From the NCBI RefSeq assembly GCF_024704385.1, contig NZ_JAJDFX010000002.1, positions 1,302,001-1,366,000 on the forward strand: a stretch of DNA of 64,000 nucleotides, in the 5' to 3' direction. Source of the DNA: Cellulomonas sp. P24 (GTDB lineage Bacteria > Actinomycetota > Actinomycetes > Actinomycetales > Cellulomonadaceae). The notes under the pieces are model-generated. The model worked only from the letters and a program-made list of their open reading frames with translations. It was not told the origin of the DNA and made no database searches. Of this stretch, positions 36,073 through 44,348 are shown one piece after another (position 1 is the first letter of the stretch; the number at the start of each line of letters is the position of its first letter). A program made the translations under genes and the position numbers.

Positions 36073-36852
36073 CTACGGTTCAGATGCGCCCAGGACTGCC
36101 AGCACGGTCGGTGCCAGGGCATCCGCGATCCGCCCATAGCCGGTCGCTGACGGATGAAAAGCGTCCGCGCTCATCGTGCTCGGGTCGTGAACGAACTGGC
36201 GACCGACGTCCCGGCTCACGTCGACCAGGCGCACCGACGCGCGCTGGGAGGCAGCATGCCGCTGCGCGACCCCCATCAACCTGCCGTAGCCGTGCACCGC
36301 ACCCCGCAGGGGGTAAGGCACGGCCCGCATCGCACGGAACTCCGGCAGGCCCGACATCACCACAGGGGCACCCAGGCCCACGAGGGCGTCAAGGAGTTCA
36401 CCCGAGTGACGGGCAAGGCGGGCGGGCGGGGTCCGGTTGGTGACGTCATTGGTGCCCACCAAGAGCACCGAGACGTCCGTGTCACCCAAGGCCAGCGGCA
36501 GCTGGAGGTTGAGGACGTCGCGCGTCAGAGCACCCGAGCGCGCGTAACCCACGACATGCACCGCACGACCCGCACCGTCAGCCACCCGTTGCGCGAGCTG
36601 CACGGGCAAGGAATCGCTCACATTACAGACCCCGACCCCCGCCATCGCGGAGTCACCGAACGCCGTCATCTCCACCGGTGGCAGACCCCGCAGGACTCCC
36701 CGGGTCGGCACGACGGTCACGTCGATGTCGCCCACGCATTGCGGTGAACTCCCTTGGCGCTTGCGCATGCCCGCAGCCTGGCCGCGGGTGATCACGGCAA
36801 GAGCGACCAAAAATGCCATCAGCACTCCCTGCGACCGATGTCGTCGCGTCAT
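36073..36852 (-). CDS. SGNH/GDSL-family hydrolase, exported
   Basis: A 259-residue protein with an N-terminal hydrophobic segment (GVLMAFLVALAVITRG), block I FGDSAMAGVG with the catalytic Ser, block III VGTNDVT, and block V DAFHPSATGY with Asp and His. It belongs to the lipase/esterase-like SGNH hydrolases and is likely secreted or anchored. ATG 36852 follows GAAGGG. No operon partner is evident and its role in the island is unknown. Confidence 0.86.
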   Translation of the reverse strand: MTRRHRSQGVLMAFLVALAVITRGQAAGMRKRQGSSPQCVGDIDVTVVPTRGVLRGLPPVEMTAFGDSAMAGVGVCNVSDSLPVQLAQRVADGAGRAVHVVGYARSGALTRDVLNLQLPLALGDTDVSVLLVGTNDVTNRTPPARLARHSGELLDALVGLGAPVVMSGLPEFRAMRAVPYPLRGAVHGYGRLMGVAQRHAASQRASVRLVDVSRDVGRQFVHDPSTMSADAFHPSATGYGRIADALAPTVLAVLGASEP

Positions 36853-37145
36853 CCGTGTTGCCCTTCCGCGCGGCGGTCTCCGACGAGCGCTCGTACCACT
36901 TATCTGCCACCAAGGAGAACGGCGAACCCTGCCACGGTGCACGGGCCCGGCGCAGGCTCGGGCAGCCCGCTCGTCGCCGCTACCCGCTGAGCCTGTGGCC
37001 TATCTGCTACCTCGCCTGGCGCTCGGGGCCGACTGCCAGCGACGTCTGCGGACCGGCCCCGAGCACCTCACGCGCCCAGCGGGCTGTCACCTCGGTCGAT
37101 GCCGACTGCACTGGGCGCGAGCGCTGCCGCCCTGTGCGCGGCGCG

Positions 37146-37457
37146 TCAATGGTCGTGCCGGCCCGGCATCGCGAACATCATCGCTGCCATCACTGCGAGA
37201 CAGATCACCGCGAACACGATCGCCCCCGTACCCGCCACACCCGTGGCGACGAGGATCCCCACGATGACCAGCATCGGGATGCAGCATGCGATCATCATCA
37301 ACCGGTGTCCGCCATGCCCGCGGTGACCGGTCGCGGCGTCCTCGTCGGGATGCTGGTGGCCATCGTGGTGGTGCACCGGCTCGCCACTCGCATGGTTCGA
37401 CGACGATGGCTGTGGTCGACCCGTCGGACCGCTGTCCGACGGCCCGTTGCGCATCAC
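37146..37457 (-). CDS. Small His-rich two-helix membrane protein
   Basis: A 103-residue protein. A soluble N-terminus rich in His (GEPVHHHDGHQHPDEDAATG, then HRGHGGHR) precedes two hydrophobic helices (LMMIACCIPMLVIVGILVA, then AIVFAVICLAVMAAMMFAM) and a C-terminal GRHDH. It resembles DUF2933-type proteins in composition. The start overlaps the stop of the DUF2892-like gene upstream (ATGA). It probably binds metal at the membrane surface. Confidence 0.7.
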   Translation of the reverse strand: MMRNGPSDSGPTGRPQPSSSNHASGEPVHHHDGHQHPDEDAATGHRGHGGHRLMMIACCIPMLVIVGILVATGVAGTGAIVFAVICLAVMAAMMFAMPGRHDH

Positions 37458-37696
37458 TTCGCCGACCTCAGCGAAGCGGGCACATGCCCCAGTCTCTGGT
37501 AAAGCGGGCAGTGACCTGTGGCCCCGGTCACGATCAGATCGAGCCCGACCAGAATCAGGAGCACCTCCAGGACCCTCGCGATCACCGACTCGGCCCCGAC
37601 CAGCAGGAGCACGCCGCCGGTGACAGCGAGCACCCCCACAACGATCCGGGCATCGCGTTCGATCGAGGTGAGATTGACAGACAGCTTCGTACGCAT
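37454..37696 (-). CDS. DUF2892 (YgaP transmembrane-type) protein
   Basis: An 80-residue protein with the DUF2892 pattern: NLTSIERDARIVVGVLAVTGG, a second helix VLEVLLILVGLDLIVTG, and the conserved end GHCPLYQRLG. In other bacteria this membrane domain is linked to rhodanese or sulfur/thiol chemistry. It heads a two-gene operon with the His-rich protein, and a CopR-type repeat lies 93 bp upstream. Confidence 0.85.
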   Translation of the reverse strand: MRTKLSVNLTSIERDARIVVGVLAVTGGVLLLVGAESVIARVLEVLLILVGLDLIVTGATGHCPLYQRLGHVPASLRSAK

Positions 37697-37788
37697 CGCA
37701 TCTCCTCAGTGGACTCCCGAGCCGTTGAGCTACGAGAGGGCCTCACCTGTCAGCGTGGCCGGCGTAGGTGAAGGCTCGCGTGTCCTTC

Positions 37789-37806
37789 GATGAAGATGCC
37801 CTGAAG
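37789..37806 (-). promoter_or_regulatory. CopR-type direct repeat for the DUF2892 operon
   Basis: GATGAAG-ATGC-CCTGAAG on the plus strand, 93 bp before the DUF2892 start and reading toward it. The rest of the gap, 37807-38270, holds no convincing gene. Confidence 0.75.
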
Positions 37807-38270
37807 AACCCGGACGGTTCGGCCCCTCCCCGCCGTGACCCGTGGCTGCGTGCCGGTGTGCCCGCTACGCGCGGCCGGGCGGCAGACCAGGGGCGGGCGA
37901 CCGGGGACCGACGCGACCGGGCGGCGGCGGCCGCCCAGGACCAACAGCCACCAGCACCCCCTGAGCCGTGTGATTGAATGCCGCCATGGCCGGACCCCAT
38001 GTGACCCTCGCGACTGCGGTTGACCCCGCGGTGCGGGAGTGTTGTCCGCCCACCTGCGCCAGCTGTTGAGCTGAGCGCGCAGCGACGCCCCGCGGGCGTC
38101 GACGACCAGGCGTCGCCGTCCTGGCGGCCCCTGGCCCATGAGCCGGCTCGGCTCACCCGTTTGTGCGCAGCATTCTCTGCGCCCCTGGTCGTCGGCACGC
38201 CCGCCGATCGATACTCCCACGCGCCGCCATGGGCTCCGGGCCGGTCGACACCCCATCTGAAAGGACTGTC

Positions 38271-39101
38271 ATGAAGCACATCGCGAGCACACTTCGAGGG
38301 ATCGCTCTCATCACGGCAATCGGGTTCGCGTTGGCGGGGTGCTCGAGCGCTGCGGGGTCCTCGGGGGGCACGGCGAGCGGGCACGCCGCTGCGGACACCT
38401 CTCTGGCGGCGGTGCAGAAGGCGGGGGTCATCACGGTCGGCACGGAGGGCACCTACCGGCCGTTCTCCTACCACGCGGGTGGATCTGGCGCCCTGACCGG
38501 GTACGACATCGAGGTGATCAAGGCCGTCGCGTCCCAGCTGGGCGTGACCGCGAAGTTCGAAGAGACCCAGTGGGACGCGATCTTCGCCGGTCTGCAGGCC
38601 GGCCGGTTCAACGTCATCGCGAACCAGGTGTCGATCACCCCCGAGCGTGCCTCCACATACCTGTTCTCCACGCCGTACACCTACTCGACCGGGGTGATCG
38701 TCGTGCGCTCGTCGAACACCTCGATCACCTCCTTCGCGTCCCTCGCTGGCAAGACCACCGCGCAGTCGTTGACGAGCAACTGGTACGCCCTCGCCCAGCA
38801 GAACGGTGCCACCATCCAGGGCGTCGAGGGTTGGGCCCAGTCCGTGGCACTGGTCCAGCAGGGGCGGGTGGACGCCACGATCAACGACAAGCTGACGTAT
38901 CTGGACTACCAGAAGCAGAACGCTGACACCGGGCTGAAGATCGCGGCCGAGACCGCCGAGAAGTCCACGAGCGCCTTCGCGTTCACCAAGGGCAGCACAA
39001 CCCTCGCCCATGCGGTCGACGACGCACTCAAGAAGCTCACCGACGACGGGACACTCGCTGCCATCTCGAGGAAGTACTTCGGGCAAGATGTCTCGCGGTA
39101 G
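38271..39101 (+). CDS. Cystine/polar amino-acid ABC transporter substrate-binding lipoprotein
   Basis: A 276-residue periplasmic-binding protein with a lipoprotein signal (GIALITAIGFALAGCSS, lipobox LAGC). The SBP family 3 domain has GTEGTYRPFSYH, GYDIEVIKAVASQLG and WDAIFAGLQAGRFNVIANQV, patterns close to the cystine binders TcyA/FliY. AAGGA precedes ATG 38271. The permease and ATPase follow. Cystine uptake would supply thiols, which fits a copper-stress island, but the substrate call is by resemblance only. Confidence 0.85.
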   Translation: MKHIASTLRGIALITAIGFALAGCSSAAGSSGGTASGHAAADTSLAAVQKAGVITVGTEGTYRPFSYHAGGSGALTGYDIEVIKAVASQLGVTAKFEETQWDAIFAGLQAGRFNVIANQVSITPERASTYLFSTPYTYSTGVIVVRSSNTSITSFASLAGKTTAQSLTSNWYALAQQNGATIQGVEGWAQSVALVQQGRVDATINDKLTYLDYQKQNADTGLKIAAETAEKSTSAFAFTKGSTTLAHAVDDALKKLTDDGTLAAISRKYFGQDVSR

Positions 39102-39137
39102 GACGCCGCACGGCCGGCATGGCGCAGGCGGCAGGCG

Positions 39138-39812
39138 ATGACCGCGGACCCTTCGCGCTGGGCTCTGTTTGTCTCAGCGCTGTGGCCCATCGTGCACGGG
39201 GCGATCGCGAGCACGATCCCCCTGGCTGTGGTGTCGTTCGCGATCGGGCTACTGCTCGCACTTGCCCTGGCCCTGATGCGCCTGTCGGGTAACCGACTCG
39301 CGTCGGGCACCGCTCGCGTGTACATCTCGCTCGTGCGCGGCACACCGCTGCTGGTCCAGCTGTTCGTGATCTTCTACGGACTGCCCTCCATCGGCATCGT
39401 CCTGCAACCGTGGCCCAGTGCCGTCGCCGCATTCTCCCTGAACGTGGGCGGGTACGGGGCCGAGGTCATCAGGGCCGCGATCCTCTCGGTCCCCCACGGG
39501 CAGTGGGAAGCGGCCTACATGATCGGCATGTCCCACCGGCGCACCTTGAGCCGCATCATCTTGCCGCAGGCCGCACGGGTCTCGGTGCCGCCGTTGTCCA
39601 ACACCTTCATCGCCCTGGTCAAGGACACCTCGCTGGCCTCACTGATCCTGGTCACCGAGCTGTTCAGACAGGCCCAGAAGGTCGCGGCCTTCAGCCAGCA
39701 GTTCATGCTGCTGTACCTGGAGGCCGCCCTCGTGTACTGGGTTGTGTGCCTGGTCCTGTCGAGCGCCCAGGGATCTCTCGAGAACCGATTGGATCGTCAT
39801 GTCGCCCGCTGA
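39138..39812 (+). CDS. Amino-acid (cystine-type) ABC transporter permease
   Basis: A 224-residue permease with about five helices and the EAA loop of the HisM/TcyB family (EVIRAAILSVPHGQWEAAYMIGM, then RIILPQAARVSVPPLSN). The start is ATG 39138, 36 bases after the binding protein. It overlaps the ATPase start by 14 bases. Only one permease gene is present, so it would work as a homodimer. Confidence 0.9.
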   Translation: MTADPSRWALFVSALWPIVHGAIASTIPLAVVSFAIGLLLALALALMRLSGNRLASGTARVYISLVRGTPLLVQLFVIFYGLPSIGIVLQPWPSAVAAFSLNVGGYGAEVIRAAILSVPHGQWEAAYMIGMSHRRTLSRIILPQAARVSVPPLSNTFIALVKDTSLASLILVTELFRQAQKVAAFSQQFMLLYLEAALVYWVVCLVLSSAQGSLENRLDRHVAR

Positions 39813-40584
39813 AGAGCCGCCGCCCATGGGCGAGGTTCTGCTGAGCGTGCACGGGCTGAGCAAGAGCTTCGGGGCGAACCCCGTCCTGCGGTCAATCGAC
39901 CTCACCATCGAGCGCGGGCGCGTGCTCGCCCTCATCGGCCCCTCCGGGTCCGGCAAGACAACTCTCCTGCGGTGCCTGAACGGTCTGGAGCTCGCCGACG
40001 GCGGGACGATCAACACCCCCGGTGAGCTGACGCTCGACTTCACGACACCGCCCACCAGGAGCCAGCTCAGCGCACTCCGGGACCGTTCGGGGATGGTGTT
40101 CCAGCACTACAACCTGTTCCCGCACAAGACAGTGCTGCAGAACGTGCTCGAAGGCCCCCTGGTCGTCCAACGCCGACCACGGGCCGAGGCGACGGCCAGC
40201 GCCCTCGAGCTGCTCGCTCGGGTCGGCCTGAGCGAGAAGACGCACACCTACCCCTTCCAGCTCTCCGGCGGCCAACAGCAACGCGTCGGCATCGTGCGAG
40301 CGCTCGCACTGCAACCCCAGCTCCTGCTCTTCGACGAACCGACCTCGGCACTGGACCCCGAACTGGTCGGGGACGTCCTGCGCCTGATCAAAGAGCTCGC
40401 AGCCGACGGCTGGACAATGGTCATCGCCACCCATGAGCTGGAGTTCGCCCGCGAAGTCGCCCACGAGATCGCCTTCCTGGACGCCGGCACGATCCTCGAG
40501 CGCGGCCACCCCTCGCAGCTCCTGCGCGACCCCCAGCACGAGCGAACACGCCAGTTCCTGCACCGCGTCCTGCACCCGTTCTGA
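39799..40584 (+). CDS. Amino-acid (cystine-type) ABC transporter ATP-binding protein
   Basis: A 261-residue ATPase with Walker A (GPSGSGKTT), Q-loop ([13 protein letters not shown]), signature LSGGQQQRV, Walker B ([14 protein letters not shown]) and H-loop (ATHELEFA), the polar amino-acid GlnQ/TcyC type. ATG 39799 gives [15 protein letters not shown]. It completes the importer with the two upstream genes. Confidence 0.92.
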   Translation: MSPAEEPPPMGEVLLSVHGLSKSFGANPVLRSIDLTIERGRVLALIGPSGSGKTTLLRCLNGLELADGGTINTPGELTLDFTTPPTRSQLSALRDRSGMVFQHYNLFPHKTVLQNVLEGPLVVQRRPRAEATASALELLARVGLSEKTHTYPFQLSGGQQQRVGIVRALALQPQLLLFDEPTSALDPELVGDVLRLIKELAADGWTMVIATHELEFAREVAHEIAFLDAGTILERGHPSQLLRDPQHERTRQFLHRVLHPF

Positions 40585-40726
40585 CCAGCCAACATCTGCG
40601 CATCCGGCGGGCGCCCGAGCAGGATCTCGTTCACCCGCGCGGGCAGATCGCGGCGGTGCGGACCCGACGCCGCTCCCATACCGCCGTGGGCGATGGAGCC
40701 CTGTCGAGGCCGCGCGGTCCGGGCTC

Positions 40727-40755
40727 CTTGATCAAGCCTTCATCGTTTCTGCACC
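40727..40755 (+). promoter_or_regulatory. CopR-type triple repeat before a membrane-protein gene
   Basis: CTTGATC, CTTCATC and CTGCACC in 11-bp phase (spacers AAGC and GTTT). The first possible ATG follows only 13 bases later, so the true start of the next gene may be further downstream. Confidence 0.6.
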
Positions 40756-40767
40756 GCGAACCCTGCA

Positions 40768-41205
40768 ATGAATCGACACGGTAGAGGGATGGACGCGACA
40801 AGCACCCGAGCGCAACCGACACAGGTCAGCGCACACGCCGCTGGGGCGCCGAAGACCGGGCGCCCCCGGCGCACGGTCTGGACCGCCCTGAACGGCGCCC
40901 TGGGCGCAATCGTCGGGGTGGCCCCGCACGTGCTGCACCACATCGGACCCCTCGTGGGGACCGCACTGGTGGCAGGTGCGGGAGGGACTGCGCTGTTCGG
41001 CGGCCTGGGTCTGGTCGCCTCCGTGCCGATGCTCGTCAAGCTGCATCGCAGGTTCTCGAGCTGGTGGGCACCGGCCATCGCGTTGGCCGCCTTCACCGCG
41101 ATGTTCCTCGTCTCCTCGCTCGTCATCGGGCCTCTGATCAGCGGCACCACCCAGCCCGCGACACCGGGTACGACCGCCATCGACCACGCCGCCCACCACT
41201 CCTGA
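40768..41205 (+). CDS. Hypothetical membrane protein with His-rich C-terminus
   Basis: A protein of up to 145 residues with two or three hydrophobic helices (LVGTALVAGAGGTALFGGLGLVASV and APAIALAAFTAMFLVSSLVIG), preceded by VGVAPHVLHHIGP and ending IDHAAHHS. The first ATG (40768) and the second (40789) both lack well-placed ribosome-binding sites, and a CopR-type repeat ends just before, so the start is uncertain. I do not recognise the family. The His pairs suggest metal contact. Confidence 0.6.
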   Translation: MNRHGRGMDATSTRAQPTQVSAHAAGAPKTGRPRRTVWTALNGALGAIVGVAPHVLHHIGPLVGTALVAGAGGTALFGGLGLVASVPMLVKLHRRFSSWWAPAIALAAFTAMFLVSSLVIGPLISGTTQPATPGTTAIDHAAHHS

Positions 41206-41327
41206 GCCGGCCGGGTCACCGTGCCCGCGACGGGCCTCGTGCGGTACCGGAAGGTTGGCGTGGCAACCCCGGACCGGTGATGCCCGGGCCCGTCCTCGAT
41301 GGCGCCGTCAGCCCTCACCCGTTTGTT

Positions 41328-41552
41328 TCACGCCGATGAGCCCGCCAGCTCGCAGCCCGCCGCAGTGAGCGCCGCGCGAACGGACTCCTCACTGAGGATC
41401 GCCGAGCTGGTGACCGTGACCCACGACCGCCCACCGGTGATCCGCTCGATCTGCACGCCCGTGACACCGGCGATGGTCGTGACCTTGACCGCGACCGATG
41501 ACACGCACTGGTCGCACATCATCCCGTCAACGACATAGGTGGCGGTACTCAT
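41328..41552 (-). CDS. HMA-domain copper chaperone, third copy
   Basis: A 74-residue HMA protein, MSTATYVVDGMMCDQCVSSV, with the metal motif MMCDQC. GGGGGGACCC lies before ATG 41552, and the in-frame extension upstream has no coding look. It is unlinked to an ATPase, unlike the copies at 840 and 30835, and may serve another target. Confidence 0.88.
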   Translation of the reverse strand: MSTATYVVDGMMCDQCVSSVAVKVTTIAGVTGVQIERITGGRSWVTVTSSAILSEESVRAALTAAGCELAGSSA

Positions 41553-41683
41553 GGGTCCCCCCTTCACAACGACGGTGCGGTACGCGCGGAGCAGTCGCCG
41601 TGGCCTGGTGTCACCTCGTCCCACGGGATGTTGGGCACGCGACGGCACGGAGGCGGTGTCACACTCCCTCGACGGCGTCCGGC

Positions 41684-42052
41684 TCAGACGGTCGCATCAG
41701 CGCGTACCCCGGCACCGCCATGGTGGTGACCTCCGTGCCCACCGCAGCACGACCGGGACTCAGCGGCGTCCACGACGACCTCGTACGCCGTGTGCCGGGG
41801 CCTCTCGTGAAGAATCTCCTCTAAGCGGGCATGAACCTCCGCAGCCACCGCGGTGCCCTGCATCGCGGCGAACGCCTCCGCGCTGGTGTGCTCGACCAGC
41901 GCAACGTACGTGCCGTCCGCGGCTAGCATCAGGCGCCGACCGCTCAGCCCCTCGACCTGGCCCAGCCGGTTGTTTGACCACGCGAACCAGGCCCGGAACT
42001 CCCCGTCCCGATCGGTGGGTACCTCAGGGAAGGTGGCGATCACGACGAACAT
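41684..42052 (-). CDS. Antibiotic-biosynthesis-monooxygenase (ABM) domain protein with Cys/His-rich tail
   Basis: A 122-residue protein: an ABM ferredoxin-like domain (VVIATFPEVPTDRDGEFRAW, then YVALVEHTSAEAFAAMQG) followed by a tail rich in Cys and His (SRSCCGGHGGHHHGGAG). GGAGG precedes ATG 42052. ABM proteins include haem-degrading enzymes and quinol monooxygenases; the tail suggests copper or haem binding here. A CopR-type repeat lies 122 bp upstream. The reaction is unknown. Confidence 0.75.
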   Translation of the reverse strand: MFVVIATFPEVPTDRDGEFRAWFAWSNNRLGQVEGLSGRRLMLAADGTYVALVEHTSAEAFAAMQGTAVAAEVHARLEEILHERPRHTAYEVVVDAAESRSCCGGHGGHHHGGAGVRADATV

Positions 42053-42173
42053 GGGTTCCTCCAACAGGTGAGGTCAAGGGTCGGTAGCACCACGCCCCCG
42101 GGCCATCCGAGCCGCGCCCGGGCGGGTGCTGTGCCCAGGCTCCTGCACCCGGGCGCATCAACGCCCGATATTC

Positions 42174-42191
42174 GATGAAGATGCGATGAAG
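42174..42191 (-). promoter_or_regulatory. CopR-type direct repeat for the ABM gene
   Basis: GATGAAG-ATGC-GATGAAG, two identical 7-mers, 122 bp before the ABM start and reading toward it. Confidence 0.8.
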
Positions 42192-42232
42192 ACCGACGAG
42201 ACCGGGCTCACGCCCGAGCTGCCGCAGGGGAT

Positions 42233-42250
42233 CTTCATCGAACGTTGACC
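42233..42250 (+). promoter_or_regulatory. CopR-type direct repeat for the second Lgt
   Basis: CTTCATC-GAAC-GTTGACC, 109 bp before the Lgt start at 42359. With 42174-42191 this divergent region has one repeat per gene, as at 8735/8806. Confidence 0.7.
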
Positions 42251-42358
42251 GATCCGCCGGGACAACCTTCGTCGCACCCCCACATGGTGGGGTCCGGCGC
42301 CGAGCTGCCGGGATGAGCCCACAACCCACCTCCGCGTCCGTGAACGACGGAGTGACGC

Positions 42359-43153
42359 GTGCGCCCGATCCTCTTTTCAGTCTTTGGCTACAACGTCCAG
42401 TCCTACGGGCTCAGCAAGGCGTTGGCGGCACTGGTGGCTGCGTTCCTGCTCGCTCGCGCGTTCGACCGGGTGGGCCTCAAACGCGACTCCGCCTACTCCT
42501 TGGTGATCTGGGCGACCGTCTGGGGCTTCGTCGGAGCCAAGATCTACTACCTTTTCGAGCACGCCCCGAACCTGACACTGCACAGCTTCGGCGGCATGGG
42601 CTTCACCTGGTACGGCGGCCTCATCGGCGGCGCGGCCGCGACGCTGGTCATCGTGCGCCGCCACCGTCTGCCTCTCGGCGTCGTCGCCGGCGCGATGGCG
42701 ATCCCGCTCACCGTGGCCTACGGCATCGGTCGCCTCGGGTGCCTTCTCGCAGGCGACGGCACCTACGGGAAACCCACCTCCCTTCCGTGGGGCATGACGT
42801 TCCCTCACGGGGTAGTGCCCACCGACGTACCCGTGCACCCCACCCCGCTGTACGAGGCACTCGCCGCAATCGTGATCACCGCGATCCTGTGGGGGATCGC
42901 CAAGACCTGGAACCCGCCAGGGGTCTTTGGCGCCTACCTCGTGCTGAGCGGGATCTCCCGGTTCCTCGTGGAGTTCCTTCGCATCAACTCCCCAGCACTG
43001 CTCGGGCTGACCCAGCCGCAACTGTGGGCCCTCGCCAGCGTGGGCGCCGGTCTGGTGCTGATCGGGTGCACCCGGCACCGGACCGCACCGCAACCGGTCC
43101 CAACCGACACCACGGATCAGCGCGCGCCGACACAGTCCTCGCCGAGAGCCTGA
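42359..43153 (+). CDS. lgt: Prolipoprotein diacylglyceryl transferase (Lgt), accessory copy
   Basis: A 264-residue polytopic protein with the Lgt layout: early GYNVQSYGLSKALAALVA, FTWYGGLIGGAAATLV, the family motif AYGIGRLGCLLAGDGTYG, and VHPTPLYEAL near the active site. The start is GTG 42359. It transfers diacylglycerol to the lipobox cysteine of preprolipoproteins. It is unlike the N-terminally extended copy at 22560. A CopR-type repeat upstream suggests it is a copper-induced, dedicated copy. Confidence 0.9.
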   Translation: MRPILFSVFGYNVQSYGLSKALAALVAAFLLARAFDRVGLKRDSAYSLVIWATVWGFVGAKIYYLFEHAPNLTLHSFGGMGFTWYGGLIGGAAATLVIVRRHRLPLGVVAGAMAIPLTVAYGIGRLGCLLAGDGTYGKPTSLPWGMTFPHGVVPTDVPVHPTPLYEALAAIVITAILWGIAKTWNPPGVFGAYLVLSGISRFLVEFLRINSPALLGLTQPQLWALASVGAGLVLIGCTRHRTAPQPVPTDTTDQRAPTQSSPRA

Positions 43154-43165
43154 ACCGGCGCACAT

Positions 43166-43183
43166 CTTCATCGGTTCTTCGTC
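43166..43183 (+). promoter_or_regulatory. CopR-type direct repeat for the small membrane-protein pair
   Basis: CTTCATC-GGTT-CTTCGTC, 71 bp before the start at 43254. Confidence 0.75.
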
Positions 43184-43253
43184 AACCGTGCTCCACGACG
43201 AACAGGTTCACCCCCGACGCTGAACATGACACGGACCGGGCAGGAGGAACGCG

Positions 43254-43415
43254 ATGGCGATCAGCGGATGGCTCATCCTCGCCGGAGTCCTCCTTCTCTA
43301 CGTCGCCCTGGGCCTGTGGGCGGTCTCCCAGATCTTTCCCACCAACAACCCGAACCCGCACAGCTCACGACGCGTTCGCGAACCAGACCGACAACAGGAG
43401 GACTCCCAGCCATGA
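43254..43415 (+). CDS. 53-residue single-span membrane protein
   Basis: A short ORF starting MAISGWLILAGVLLLYVALG with an excellent ribosome-binding site (AGGAGGA), one helix, and a polar tail (FPTNNPNPHSSRRVREPD). Its stop overlaps the start of the next gene (ATGA). No family is recognised. The strong translation signal, coupling and CopR-type repeat upstream support it as a real gene. Confidence 0.7.
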   Translation: MAISGWLILAGVLLLYVALGLWAVSQIFPTNNPNPHSSRRVREPDRQQEDSQP

Positions 43416-43744
43416 ACAGCCCGATGCAAGGACACAACCACGGCGGCAAGAACCACCTGCTCGCGATGCTCGGCATCTTCGCCGTCATCCTGGTCGTCCT
43501 GCTCGCCGCCGGACGATCCTTTGGCGAGGCCCTACCACTGGCCGCGGTGCTCGCCTGCCCGGTCATGATGATCGGGATGATGTTCATGATGCGCGGCGAC
43601 AACGGCCACCAGCACGGCGACGACTCCACAACCGGCCACGATCACGACCACGGGACGCGAGCTGCCTCCGAAGGGAGCGTCTCTGACCCCGCGACCACGA
43701 GCGCGAATCACGCGAACGCCCCCACCCAGCGACAGCACCCCTGA
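43412..43744 (+). CDS. DUF2933-like His/Met-rich two-helix membrane protein
   Basis: A 110-residue protein, MNSPMQGHNHGGKNHLLAML, with two helices (AMLGIFAVILVVLLAAG, then LAAVLACPVMMIGMMFMM) and a His/Asp-rich C-terminus (GHQHGDDSTTGHDHDHG). Translation is coupled to the 53-residue protein upstream. It closely parallels the proteins at 18816 and 37146: a small membrane anchor with a His-rich face, likely for copper binding. Confidence 0.75.
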   Translation: MNSPMQGHNHGGKNHLLAMLGIFAVILVVLLAAGRSFGEALPLAAVLACPVMMIGMMFMMRGDNGHQHGDDSTTGHDHDHGTRAASEGSVSDPATTSANHANAPTQRQHP

Positions 43745-44306
43745 AGGTCGTTCTCGCCCCTGGTTCGGCTCGTGGAGACCGGAGCCAACCGACCGACAGG
43801 CGCACCTGGTCGAGCCGGAAGTGCCCACATGATGTCGGACCGCACGTGCGTCGTCTTCATCCCCGCGACCGCCGGGATCCGAGGTCTGGGCCTGACCGGG
43901 GTCACGAGCACCGTGATCGTCCACGAGCGTCGGAAGAACGCGAGCATCCAGGTCGCAGCGAGACCACCCACCGCAGTTGTCAAGGCCGGCACCGGCCAGT
44001 CGCGGAACCGGGGTGCAAGCAGGGCCCGAGCCAATGGGGGCGATCAGTTGCCCGCGAGCAGCACGACTCCGAGAACCGGGACATCGTCCCGCGTGTGCTC
44101 GAAGGTGGTGCTGACTGACCCGGGGTGGACGGTGGTGATCCACCATTCACGGCGGCGGTCTGGTCGGCATGGTGGCAGAGAATGCGACCTGGGGAGTCGA
44201 TGGTGCGCGGGGTCGGACATCCGGGACCTGCCGCGACGCACATCGAATCTTCATCGAATCTGCAGGATGGGTGCAAGGTTCACCAGAACCATGGAGCCCG
44301 ACCGCT
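43745..44306. other. 560-bp gap before the IS3 element
   Basis: No convincing gene; open frames have low-complexity translations. It ends with a CopR-type repeat (44238) and then the 5' scrap of the gene split by the IS3 element: an in-frame ATG at 44267 or 44291 runs into it. Confidence 0.5.
44238..44266 (+). promoter_or_regulatory. CopR-type triple repeat cut off from its gene by an IS
   Basis: GCACATC-GAAT-CTTCATC and then GAAT-CTGCAGG in 11-bp phase. The IS3 element begins 41 bp further on, so whatever this site drove rightward has been displaced by the insertion. Confidence 0.65.
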
Positions 44307-44348
44307 GGGACTGCCCCCGGTCTGGTTGACACTCGGGGTTGATGGTTC

